Assembly (NCBI GenBank): GCA_001507425.1
Contig: LMAJ01000027.1
Coordinates: forward strand, 1 to 64,000
Reading direction: 5' to 3'
Source: Flavobacteriaceae bacterium CRH
GTDB lineage: Bacteria; Bacteroidota; Bacteroidia; Flavobacteriales; Flavobacteriaceae
DNA: 64,000 bases
The position numbers were made by a program, and so were the translations under genes. Positions 43,352 to 51,715 of the stretch are shown here, in pieces. Numbering within the stretch: the stretch's first letter is position 1; every line of letters begins with the position of its first letter. A model generated the notes under the pieces. That model saw only the letters and a program-made list of their open reading frames with translations, ran no database searches and was not told the origin of the DNA.

Positions 43352-43369
43352 TTGGCACAAAGATTGACT
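43352..43369 (+). promoter_or_regulatory. Sigma-54-like site upstream of dnaK
   Basis: TTGGCAC at 43352-43358 is followed after five bases by TTGA. The -24 GG is perfect and the spacing of ten bases to the -12 dinucleotide is right, but that dinucleotide is GA rather than the expected GC. It lies about 50 bases before the dnaK ATG. It may be a variant heat-shock promoter or chance. Confidence 0.35.
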
Positions 43370-43417
43370 TATGCCACGTGAGTTATAAAATGTATATCAA
43401 AATTAAATATATAAAAA

Positions 43418-45304
43418 ATGGGTAAAATAATCGGAATTGACTTAGGTACGACGAACTCTTGTGTTTCTGTAATGGAAGGTAACGAAGCAGTTGTTATTCC
43501 TAACGCAGAAGGAAAAAGAACAACTCCATCTATCATCGCTTTTGTTGAAGGTGGCGAAATTAAAGTAGGTGATCCTGCAAAAAGACAAGCAGTAACGAAT
43601 CCTACAAAAACGATTGCTTCTATTAAACGTTTTATGGGACACACTTTTGCTGAGACTACAAGCGAAGCAAAAAGAGTTTCTTATTCAGTTGTAAAAGGTG
43701 ACAACAATACGCCACGTGTGGATATTGACGGTCGTTTATACACTGCACAGGAATTGTCAGCAATGACTCTTCAAAAAATGAAAAAAACTGCTGAAGACTA
43801 TTTAGGTCAAACTGTAACTGAAGCGGTTATTACTGTTCCTGCTTACTTTAACGATGCACAACGTCAGGCTACTAAAGAAGCTGGAGAAATTGCTGGTCTT
43901 AAAGTTATGCGTATCATCAATGAGCCAACTGCAGCTGCACTTGCTTACGGATTAGATAAAAAAGGAACTGATCAAAAAATTGCTGTTTACGATTTAGGTG
44001 GAGGTACTTTTGATATCTCTGTTCTTGAATTAGGAGACGGTGTATTTGAAGTATTATCTACAAACGGAGATACTCACTTAGGTGGAGATGATTTTGACCA
44101 CGAAATTATTGACTGGTTAGCAAATGAATTCTTAGCTGAAGAAGGTATTGATTTACGTCTTGACCCAATGTCATTGCAACGTTTGAAAGAAGCTGCAGAG
44201 AAAGCAAAAATTGAATTGTCTTCTTCTTCAGAAACTGAAATCAACTTGCCATACGTAACGGCTACTGCTTCAGGACCTAAACACTTAGTGAAAAAATTAT
44301 CTAGAGCTAAATTTGAGCAATTAACTGATTCATTAGTTAAACGTTCTATGGAGCCAGTTGCTAAAGCATTAAAAGATGCAGGTTTAACTACATCTGATAT
44401 CGACGAAGTTATTCTTGTTGGAGGTTCTACTCGTATGCCAAGAATTGCTGACGAAGTTGAAAAATTCTTTGGTAAAAAAGCATCTAAAGGAGTTAATCCT
44501 GATGAAGTTGTTGCTATTGGAGCAGCTATTCAAGGTGGAGTTTTATCTGGAGATGTAAAAGATGTATTGTTACTTGACGTTACTCCTTTATCTTTAGGTA
44601 TCGAAACTATGGGTGGTGTTATGACTACATTAATTGAGTCTAACACAACTATTCCAACTAAAAAATCACAAGTATTCTCTACTGCTTCTGATTCTCAACC
44701 ATCTGTTGAGCTTCACGTATTACAAGGAGCTAGAGCAATGGCTGTTGATAACAAAACTATTGGTCGTTTCCACTTAGATGGTATTCCACCAGCACCAAGA
44801 GGAGTTCCTCAAATCGAGGTTACTTTTGATATTGATGCTAATGGTATCATCAAAGTAACTGCTACTGACAAAGGAACAGGAAAATCTCACGACATTCGTA
44901 TCGAAGCTTCTTCTGGATTAACTTCTGAAGAAATCGAAAAAATGAAACAAGATGCTGAAGCTAACGCTGAATCTGACAAAATAGCTAAAGAAAGAGCTGA
45001 GAAATTAAACGAAGCTGACAGCATGATTTTCCAAACAGAAACTCAATTGAAAGAGTTAGGAAGCAAATTAGCTGACGATCATAAAGTTGCTGTTGAGTAC
45101 GCTTTAACTGAATTGAGAATGGCTCACCAATCTCAAGACATTCCAGCTATTCAAACTGCTCTTGACAACATCAATGCAGCTTGGAAAACAGCTACAGAAG
45201 CTATGTATGCTCAAGGTGGTGATCAAGGTCAACAAGCAGCTCCACAACAAGAGCAATCGCAAGGAGACAATGTTGAAGACGTTGAATTCGAAGAGGTAAA
45301 GTAA
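43418..45304 (+). CDS. dnaK: Molecular chaperone DnaK (Hsp70)
   Basis: The 628-residue protein has the Hsp70 ATPase domain (1-380): GIDLGTTNSCV (5-15), the phosphate loop DLGGGTFDIS near 192-201, and VGGSTRMP near 337-344. The linker DVLLLDVTPLSLG (about 386-398) and the peptide-binding domain follow, then a lid and a Gln-rich tail ending VEDVEFEEVK. It refolds proteins with DnaJ and GrpE, neither of which is in this window. It is monocistronic with a strong terminator. Its codon use looks cleaner than that of its neighbours, as expected for a highly expressed gene. Confidence 0.98.
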   Translation: MGKIIGIDLGTTNSCVSVMEGNEAVVIPNAEGKRTTPSIIAFVEGGEIKVGDPAKRQAVTNPTKTIASIKRFMGHTFAETTSEAKRVSYSVVKGDNNTPRVDIDGRLYTAQELSAMTLQKMKKTAEDYLGQTVTEAVITVPAYFNDAQRQATKEAGEIAGLKVMRIINEPTAAALAYGLDKKGTDQKIAVYDLGGGTFDISVLELGDGVFEVLSTNGDTHLGGDDFDHEIIDWLANEFLAEEGIDLRLDPMSLQRLKEAAEKAKIELSSSSETEINLPYVTATASGPKHLVKKLSRAKFEQLTDSLVKRSMEPVAKALKDAGLTTSDIDEVILVGGSTRMPRIADEVEKFFGKKASKGVNPDEVVAIGAAIQGGVLSGDVKDVLLLDVTPLSLGIETMGGVMTTLIESNTTIPTKKSQVFSTASDSQPSVELHVLQGARAMAVDNKTIGRFHLDGIPPAPRGVPQIEVTFDIDANGIIKVTATDKGTGKSHDIRIEASSGLTSEEIEKMKQDAEANAESDKIAKERAEKLNEADSMIFQTETQLKELGSKLADDHKVAVEYALTELRMAHQSQDIPAIQTALDNINAAWKTATEAMYAQGGDQGQQAAPQQEQSQGDNVEDVEFEEVK

Positions 45305-45344
45305 TTCTTTAGTATTAAGATAATTAGTACAAAGTATTAAGATT

Positions 45345-45376
45345 AAAACCGAGTCAGAAATGACTCGGTTTTTTTT
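45345..45376 (+). terminator. Intrinsic terminator of dnaK
   Basis: A perfect 12-bp stem (45345-45356 with 45361-45372) is capped by a GAAA tetraloop and followed by a T run, 40 bp after the stop. Confidence 0.9.
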
Positions 45377-45572
45377 ATGTATTAGGTTTAAGTTGTTGAA
45401 AATAAACGCGATATGAATTTAGCATTTTATTTAATCATTTCTAAGTATTCATTTAAAAAAGCATTATAGAATTTATTTTGTTTAAATGTGGTTTCCCTCA
45501 TTTTTATTAGGTTTTTTATTGTTTAATTTGCCAAAATTCAACTAAAACAATTTAATCCCTAAAATCCAATTT

Positions 45573-46136
45573 ATGAAAAAAATTCTACCTATTGCATTAC
45601 TTGTATTATCTGTAATATTCACTTCATGTAGCAGTGATGATAATGATAGTAATGATGCAGAAGCTTCATTCTCAGCTACTATTAATGGTACAGCATGGAA
45701 ACCAACTAAAATTAACACTGCGACTTTAATTAAAATTCCAGGATATGGTCAGCGTTTTGATATTAGTGTGCAGGATGATTCATTAATGTTATTATTAGCT
45801 TTTGAAAGCGAAGTAACAAACAATGATGGAATGCCATTAAAACAATACAACTTTTTTGAAGATCCGTCAGAGAATCAAGTTAGTAATGCGTTGTTTGTAA
45901 ATACTTATTTATATGCAAACGGAAATTCTGTAACGGAACATTTACCTGTATCCGGAAAAATTACAGTTACTTCTGTAGATACTGATAAAAAAACAATATC
46001 AGGAACATTTAGTTTTAGATCAGAAAAAGGAGAAGAAGAAGCATTTAAAATTAAAGCTACAACTCCAAATGTGTTTGAAGTTACAAACGGAGTATTTACA
46101 AATTTGCCTTATACAGTAATTACAGCTCAACCGTAA
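45573..46136 (+). CDS. Lipoprotein of unknown function (DUF6252-like)
   Basis: The 187-residue lipoprotein (lipobox VIFTSC, Cys at about 19, followed by an acidic SSDDNDSND stretch) has a beta-rich mature domain opening FSATINGTAWKPT. This is a common pattern in Bacteroidota surface lipoproteins of the DUF6252 kind. The Asp/Ser-rich run after the Cys matches the phylum's lipoprotein export signal, so it may reach the cell surface. There is no enzymatic motif. It stands alone between dnaK and a convergent gene. Confidence 0.75.
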   Translation: MKKILPIALLVLSVIFTSCSSDDNDSNDAEASFSATINGTAWKPTKINTATLIKIPGYGQRFDISVQDDSLMLLLAFESEVTNNDGMPLKQYNFFEDPSENQVSNALFVNTYLYANGNSVTEHLPVSGKITVTSVDTDKKTISGTFSFRSEKGEEEAFKIKATTPNVFEVTNGVFTNLPYTVITAQP

Positions 46137-46157
46137 TTTAGATAACTATATTAAGAT

Positions 46158-46187
46158 AACCGGATTAGAAATAGTCCGGTTTTTTTT
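46158..46187 (+). terminator. Intrinsic terminator of the lipoprotein gene
   Basis: A 7-bp stem (AACCGGA at 46158-46164 with TCCGGTT at 46175-46181) encloses a 10-base loop and is followed by T residues. Confidence 0.7.
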
Positions 46188-46212
46188 ATGTTTGCAGTTA
46201 ATAAAATTGCGT

Positions 46213-46854
46213 TTAATCTTCTTCTGTTCTTACCATAACGACCTCTCCCATTATTTGATATTTCATTTTCACTTTAATTTTAGAATCGTTTTCAAGTTTA
46301 AATTCTACAGTTTCGAAACCTAAAGATTGGAATATTAAAACAGCCCCTTTTTTTGCCTTTATTGTAAATTCTCCGTCAAAATTAGTTTTGGTTTCAATTT
46401 TGGTTCGCTTTACTTTAACATTGGCTCCATCTATCGGATTATTTTGGGAATCATACAAAGTTCCTTTATAGGTTATGAGATCTTTTTTAGATTTAACCTT
46501 GATACTATCTTTGAATTGTTTACTGTCTGTTTGCTCTGTTATTATTTTGCCCTGTGCTCTAGCTGTTTGATTTCCTAATCCCAGAAATGCAATTATTGAT
46601 GCTGCAGCAATCATCCAAATCGGTTTTTTTTCTTTGGGAATAATTATGTTCCTGTCCAATTGTGATATTCTGAACCGACCACATAAATCCTCATTTTGGT
46701 TATAAGCCTGAATAATTTCTCTATCTGAAGCTTTTGTAAAATCAATTACATTTTTTTGACAACTGCTGCAAAATTTACCTTTTTCTGTTGGAGTCATTTC
46801 AAGCCAGTTTTCATGACAAGGTTTTGGAATTGAGATTGTTATTTTACGAGTCAT
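46213..46854 (-). CDS. CarboxypepD_reg-like membrane protein with N-terminal Cys motif
   Basis: The 213-residue protein begins with a short cytoplasmic region holding CH at 13-14, CSSC at 29-32 and LCGRF at 57-61. One membrane helix follows (about 79-99, IWMIAAASIIAFLGLG), then a carboxypeptidase-regulatory-like beta-sandwich (about 126-200) with YKGTLYDSQNNPIDGANVKV and FDGEFTIKAKKG. The Cys/His set before the helix recurs in Bacteroidota proteins of this type and could bind a metal. No function is known. The gene is convergent with the lipoprotein gene and divergent from corA. Confidence 0.75.
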   Translation of the reverse strand: MTRKITISIPKPCHENWLEMTPTEKGKFCSSCQKNVIDFTKASDREIIQAYNQNEDLCGRFRISQLDRNIIIPKEKKPIWMIAAASIIAFLGLGNQTARAQGKIITEQTDSKQFKDSIKVKSKKDLITYKGTLYDSQNNPIDGANVKVKRTKIETKTNFDGEFTIKAKKGAVLIFQSLGFETVEFKLENDSKIKVKMKYQIMGEVVMVRTEED

Positions 46855-47010
46855 TTTAGCTGTATGTTTTTAAATGAATTTTAAAACAGGTTTATGTTTA
46901 TAAAAGTAATTATTATTTTGAATTACCTCATAATTGATTGCATCAAAATGATAATTGTCATTTCCCATTCAGATTCTTTTTTGTAATATTACTATATAAA
47001 TCATTTTTGA

Positions 47011-48081
47011 ATGAGAAAGATAAAATACAAAAAAGGGCGAAAGCTGCAGCACATTACTTTAGAGTATACAGGAACTCATACAGGTCACGAAACCGAAATG
47101 CAACTTTTTGTATATGATGATGCCGATGTTATTGAATATGATAAGTTTACAGTTGCAGCATTAAATTCTTGTTTTGATTATACTAAAAATAACTGGCTTA
47201 ATGTACATGGATTAAATGATATTGGTTTACTTAAAACAATAGGGCAGAATTTTAAGTTGGATGACTTTTTATTAGCAGATATTCTAAATACAACCAAACG
47301 AACTAAGCTGGAAGAACAACAGGATGTTTTATTTTTTAATATAAAATCACTGTTGCCTTCTGAATATTCAGATAATATAAGCGTTGAGCAAATAAGTTTT
47401 ATTTTGAAAGATGGAATTTTAATTTCTTTTCAGGAAAAACGAAGCGATTTTTTCGCACACATTCGCGAGCGTCTTCGTACTCATGCAGGAATTGTACGCA
47501 CAAAAAGAGTAGATTATTTGTTGTATTTATTGTTAGATGCCGTAATGGAGAATTTCTATATTACAATTGAGGACGAGGAAGATAAAATAGAAGAGTTAAT
47601 TAATTTAACCAAAAAAGGGGCAGATCCTGTTATTTTAGAGAAAATTGAAAATCATCGGGATAATTTTAATTTCTTAAAGCGTTCTATAATTCCGCTTCGC
47701 GATTCATTGTATTATTTAAAGACAATTAAAGACGATGATGAAAACAGTTTAATTCAAAAAGATACTTTTAATTTTTTTATTCGATTACATCAAAAAAGCT
47801 TAGAACTTTTAGAGCAAATTGAATCAGATATGAGTTCATTAGAAAGTGCTTCTAACTTTTATTTTTCAGAACAAAGCCGGAAAATGAATGAAATAATGAA
47901 AACACTTACGATTATTTCGGCTGTATTTATTCCGCTTACATTTATCGTTGGAGTGTATGGAATGAATTTCGAAAACATGCCCGAACTTAAAACGCAAAAC
48001 GGCTATTTTGTTGTTATGGGCATCATGTTTTTATTAGTGATAGCCTTAATTATTTATTTCAAAAAAAGACGTTGGTTTTAA
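47011..48081 (+). CDS. corA: Magnesium/cobalt transporter CorA
   Basis: The 356-residue protein has a large cytosolic N-terminal domain, a long stalk helix and two C-terminal membrane helices. The first ends with the selectivity motif YGMNF and the second is followed by the basic tail KKRRWF. It forms a pentameric Mg2+ (and Co2+) channel in the inner membrane. All features are in place. It precedes pta by 66 bp, with a separate promoter likely for the latter. Confidence 0.95.
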   Translation: MRKIKYKKGRKLQHITLEYTGTHTGHETEMQLFVYDDADVIEYDKFTVAALNSCFDYTKNNWLNVHGLNDIGLLKTIGQNFKLDDFLLADILNTTKRTKLEEQQDVLFFNIKSLLPSEYSDNISVEQISFILKDGILISFQEKRSDFFAHIRERLRTHAGIVRTKRVDYLLYLLLDAVMENFYITIEDEEDKIEELINLTKKGADPVILEKIENHRDNFNFLKRSIIPLRDSLYYLKTIKDDDENSLIQKDTFNFFIRLHQKSLELLEQIESDMSSLESASNFYFSEQSRKMNEIMKTLTIISAVFIPLTFIVGVYGMNFENMPELKTQNGYFVVMGIMFLLVIALIIYFKKRRWF

Positions 48082-48087
48082 CGTTTG

Positions 48088-48122
48088 TTTGCGTTATAAA
48101 AAATTTGAATTGTATAAATTTG
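48088..48122 (+). promoter_or_regulatory. Candidate promoter of pta
   Basis: TTTG (48088-48091) and TAAATTTG (48115-48122) are 23 bases apart and match the Bacteroidota -33 and -7 elements. The ATG follows 25 bases later. Confidence 0.5.
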
Positions 48123-48147
48123 TTATTTAGAATAAATATAAATAATT

Positions 48148-50241
48148 ATGAGTAAAGCGATATATATAGCCACCAGCGATCAAAATAGCGGAAAATCGAT
48201 TATTACACTCGGTTTGATGAGCATTTTGATTGGAAAAACAGCTAAAGTTGGATATTTTAGACCTATAGTTGAAGATTTTGTCGATGGAGAATTAGACAAT
48301 CATATCGAAACTGTTCTTTCGCACTTTAATCTTGACATTAAGTTTGAAGAAGCTTATGCCATTACAAAAAGCAAACTGATTAAAAGAAAAAATAAAGGAA
48401 AAATAGGAGAGGTTTTAGATTTGATTATCGAAAAATATAAAAAACTCGAAGAACGTTTTGATTTTGTTTTAGTGGAAGGAACCAGTTTTACCGGAGAAGG
48501 AACTTCGATCGAATTAGATTTGAATGTTTTAATTGCCAAAAACCTTGGAATTCCAACCGTAATTATTGGTTCAGGAGTGGGTAAAACGCTGGAAGAATTA
48601 GTGGATAGCTTATATTTAGTTTACGATTCTTTTAAAGTCAAAGAAGTGGAAGTTTTAGCTGTTTTTGCCAATAAAGTTCAGCCCGAAAATATAGAATTGG
48701 TTACTAAAGGATTGCAAAAAAGTTTGCCTGCTAATGTTTTGGTAAATACCATTCCGTTAATCTCGACTTTAAACAATCCGACAATGCAGGAAATTGTGAA
48801 TGAACTTGATGCGAAAATTTTGTTTGGAGAAACGTATTTAAACAATGAAATTGGGCATTTTAGCGTAGGAGCAATGCAATTGCATAACTATTTGGTTCAT
48901 TTACACGATAACGCTTTGGTCATTACACCAGGAGATCGTTCAGATATCATTTTAGGAGCTTTACAGGCCAATGAATCTGTTAATTACCCAACAATTTCAG
49001 GAATTATCCTGACAGGAAATATTCTTCCGGAAGAAAGTATTTTAAAACTAATTGAAGGACTTTCAGCCATAGTTCCAATTATTGCTGTAGACGGAGGAAC
49101 TTATCATATTACCAATAGAATTGGGGCTATAAAATCAAAAATTTATGCCAATAACACGCATAAAATTGAAACATCAATTAATACATTCGAAAAGTATGTT
49201 GAGGTTGAAGCCTTGTCTGAAAAGTTAATCACTTTCCAGGCCGAAGGAATGACACCAAAAATGTTTCAATACAATATGGTAAAAAGAGCCAAACAGCATC
49301 GAAAACATATTGTACTTCCTGAAGGCAGCGACGAAAGAATTATTATTGCTGCATCAAGATTATTAGCGATGGATGTAGTTGATATTTCGATTATTGGAGA
49401 CAAAAAACAAATTGAAAGCAAAGTAGCAGAATTAGGAATTTCGTTTGATTTCTCAAAAGTAAATATCATCAATCCGATAGAATCTAAACATTATGAAGAT
49501 TATGCCAATACATATTATGAGCTTCGAAAAGCTAAAAATGTAAGCATAACAATGGCAAGAGATTTAATGGAAGATGTTTCGTATTTTGGAACCATGATGG
49601 TGTATAAAGGCCACGCAGACGGAATGGTTTCCGGAGCTGCACATACAACGCAACATACTATTTTACCAGCACTGCAATTCATCAAAACAAAACCAAATTC
49701 ATCGGTCGTTTCATCGGTATTTTTTATGTGTTTAGAAGATCGTGTTTCGGTCTTTGGCGATTGCGCCATTAATCCAAATCCAACGGCAGAACAATTGGCA
49801 GAAATTGCCATTTCATCAGCAGATTCAAGCGCAGCTTTCGGAATTGAACCAAAAATTGCCATGCTTTCCTATTCTTCAGGTTCATCAGGAAAAGGTGATG
49901 AAGTAGAGAAAGTTCGAACTGCAACCGAAATTGTAAAACAAAAACGCCCTGATTTAAAGATAGAAGGCCCAATTCAGTATGACGCCGCAGTAGATCGCGC
50001 GGTTGGAAAAAGCAAAATGCCCGATTCTGAAGTTGCAGGTCAGGCGAGTGTGCTGATTTTCCCTGATTTAAATACAGGAAATAATACGTATAAAGCCGTT
50101 CAGAGAGAAACCGGAGCTTTGGCCATTGGCCCAATGTTACAAGGCTTAAATAAACCTGTAAACGACTTAAGCCGTGGCTGTACCGTAGATGATATTATAA
50201 ATACGGTTGTCATTACGGCTATTCAGGCGCAGGGATTATAG
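48148..50241 (+). CDS. pta: Phosphate acetyltransferase
   Basis: This enzyme interconverts acetyl-CoA and acetyl phosphate. The 697 residues are the long form: an N-terminal P-loop domain (TSDQNSGKS near 9-17), a central DRTGG-like regulatory domain (about 220-340) and the catalytic PTA domain (about 365-690) with IVLPEGSDERI and SYSSGSSGKGDEVEKV. The N-terminal domains are allosteric in E. coli Pta. It is followed by ackA after a 186-bp repeat-bearing spacer, so the two make the acetate overflow/assimilation pathway. Confidence 0.96.
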   Translation: MSKAIYIATSDQNSGKSIITLGLMSILIGKTAKVGYFRPIVEDFVDGELDNHIETVLSHFNLDIKFEEAYAITKSKLIKRKNKGKIGEVLDLIIEKYKKLEERFDFVLVEGTSFTGEGTSIELDLNVLIAKNLGIPTVIIGSGVGKTLEELVDSLYLVYDSFKVKEVEVLAVFANKVQPENIELVTKGLQKSLPANVLVNTIPLISTLNNPTMQEIVNELDAKILFGETYLNNEIGHFSVGAMQLHNYLVHLHDNALVITPGDRSDIILGALQANESVNYPTISGIILTGNILPEESILKLIEGLSAIVPIIAVDGGTYHITNRIGAIKSKIYANNTHKIETSINTFEKYVEVEALSEKLITFQAEGMTPKMFQYNMVKRAKQHRKHIVLPEGSDERIIIAASRLLAMDVVDISIIGDKKQIESKVAELGISFDFSKVNIINPIESKHYEDYANTYYELRKAKNVSITMARDLMEDVSYFGTMMVYKGHADGMVSGAAHTTQHTILPALQFIKTKPNSSVVSSVFFMCLEDRVSVFGDCAINPNPTAEQLAEIAISSADSSAAFGIEPKIAMLSYSSGSSGKGDEVEKVRTATEIVKQKRPDLKIEGPIQYDAAVDRAVGKSKMPDSEVAGQASVLIFPDLNTGNNTYKAVQRETGALAIGPMLQGLNKPVNDLSRGCTVDDIINTVVITAIQAQGL

Positions 50242-50264
50242 ATCAATTAAAAATTGAGAATTAA

Positions 50265-50400
50265 AAATTAAAAAATGGAACGCTGATAAGACTGATTCGC
50301 TAGCGCCAAAATGCAGATCTGGACGGATTTTATTATTAATAGAATTAAAAAATCCGTTTCAATCAGTGTTTTTACGAAGTAAATCTGTGTCATCCGCGTG
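50265..50400. repeat. Repeat insertion between pta and ackA
   Basis: The spacer holds AAAAATTGAGAATTAAAAAT tandem-like words, then GCTGATAAGACTGATTCGC, a GGATTTT...AAAATCC hairpin around 50320-50352, and AAATCTGTGTCATCCGCGTG at 50381-50400. The last resembles the AAATCTGC..GCGTG words at 15285 and 21755. It separates two genes that are usually adjacent. Confidence 0.55.
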
Positions 50401-50427
50401 CTAATCTCAACAATAAGAAATAAAAAA

Positions 50428-51612
50428 ATGAAAATACTAATAATAAATTCAGGAAGTTCTTCAATTAAATATCAATTAATGATTATGCCGGCAAATGAAG
50501 TAATTTGCACCGGTATGATCGATAGAATTGGTTTAGAAACTTCTAACGTTACATTCAAAACTTCATCAAATTCTATAGAAGAAATAATACCAATTCCAAC
50601 ACATAAAGTTGGTTTGGAGAAAGTAGCAGAAATGCTTTTAGATCCTGAAAAAGGAGTTATAAAATCGACTTCAGAAATTACTGCTGTTGGTCATCGCGTG
50701 GTGCACGGAGGAAGTTATTTCTCCGATACAACGATTATAAATGAAGAGGTTAAAGAAAAAATAAAAGAGCTTTCAGAATTAGCTCCATTGCATAATCCTG
50801 CGCATTTAGTAGGGATAAATGTAGCCGAAGAAATTTTTTCTAACGCCAGACAAGTAGCCGTTTTTGATACCGCTTTTCATCAGACTATTCCAGTTGAAGC
50901 CTATAAATATGCGATACCAAATTATCTTTTAACCGAAAATAAAGTTCGTGTTTACGGCTTTCACGGAACGAGCCACAAATATGTTTCGGAAAAAGCAATC
51001 GAGTTTTTAGAAAAAAGTTCTAAAATAATCACCATTCACTTAGGAAATGGCTGTAGTATGTCTGCCATTAAAGATGGAAAAAGCATCGATACGACAATGG
51101 GATTTTCGCCTTCAAATGGTTTAATAATGGGAACTCGTGCCGGGGATGTTGACCAGTCTGTAATTTTTTATCTGATAAAAAACCTTGGGTATACAGCAGA
51201 CGATGTAAATTCAATTTTATTGAAACAAAGCGGAATGCTCGGACTTACGGGTTATAGTGATTTGCGCGATATCGAGTCTGAAGCTGAAAAAGGAAATAAA
51301 GATTGTCAGTTGGCTTTATTGATGAATGCTTACAGAATTAGAAAAACAATTGGTTCTTATACAGCTGTTTTAAACGGTTTAGATGCCATTGTGTTTACAG
51401 CTGGAATTGGCGAAAATTCGTCATATATGCGTAAATTGGTTTGTACGGATATGGATTATTACGGAATTGAAATAGACGATGAAAAGAATCAAATTCGTTC
51501 TAAATCACCTAGAGAAATCAATACGCCAAATTCTAAAACTAAAGTCTTGGTTGTGCCAACAGATGAAGAATATGAAATTGCGAATCAGGTTTATCAGTTG
51601 CTCGAAAATTAA
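50428..51612 (+). CDS. ackA: Acetate kinase
   Basis: The start giving MKILIINSGSSSIKYQ is chosen; the ten codons upstream run into the repeat spacer. The 394-residue enzyme converts acetyl phosphate and ADP to acetate and ATP. The N-terminal NSGSSSIKYQ (7-16) and GHRVVHGG near 88-95 are conserved, and GFHGTSHKYV and the adenosine motif HLGNGCSMSAI are intact. It works with pta just upstream and ends in its own terminator. Confidence 0.96.
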   Translation: MKILIINSGSSSIKYQLMIMPANEVICTGMIDRIGLETSNVTFKTSSNSIEEIIPIPTHKVGLEKVAEMLLDPEKGVIKSTSEITAVGHRVVHGGSYFSDTTIINEEVKEKIKELSELAPLHNPAHLVGINVAEEIFSNARQVAVFDTAFHQTIPVEAYKYAIPNYLLTENKVRVYGFHGTSHKYVSEKAIEFLEKSSKIITIHLGNGCSMSAIKDGKSIDTTMGFSPSNGLIMGTRAGDVDQSVIFYLIKNLGYTADDVNSILLKQSGMLGLTGYSDLRDIESEAEKGNKDCQLALLMNAYRIRKTIGSYTAVLNGLDAIVFTAGIGENSSYMRKLVCTDMDYYGIEIDDEKNQIRSKSPREINTPNSKTKVLVVPTDEEYEIANQVYQLLEN

Positions 51613-51633
51613 ATAAAAACATTATAATTTTTG

Positions 51634-51663
51634 AAAAAGCTTCTCACTTGGGAAGCTTTTTTT
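51634..51663 (+). terminator. Intrinsic terminator of ackA
   Basis: A 10-bp stem (51634-51643 with 51652-51661) encloses an 8-base loop and ends in T residues, 21 bp after the stop. Confidence 0.8.
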
Positions 51664-51689
51664 ACGCCCAAAAATTAAATATTTGTCAG

Positions 51690-51697
51690 TATCTTTG
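51690..51697 (+). promoter_or_regulatory. Candidate -7 box of the PUL regulator
   Basis: TATCTTTG matches TAnnTTTG and lies 18 bases before the preferred TTG start at 51716. It falls inside the longer frame starting at 51683, which argues against that start. Confidence 0.5.
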
Positions 51698-51715
51698 AAT
51701 ATAAATTCGACTATT

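Noticed and set aside
43062..43367. Open frame of 101 codons upstream of dnaK
   Set aside because: It runs through the Flavo-1-like repeat, has no family resemblance and an unlikely Cys-rich composition.
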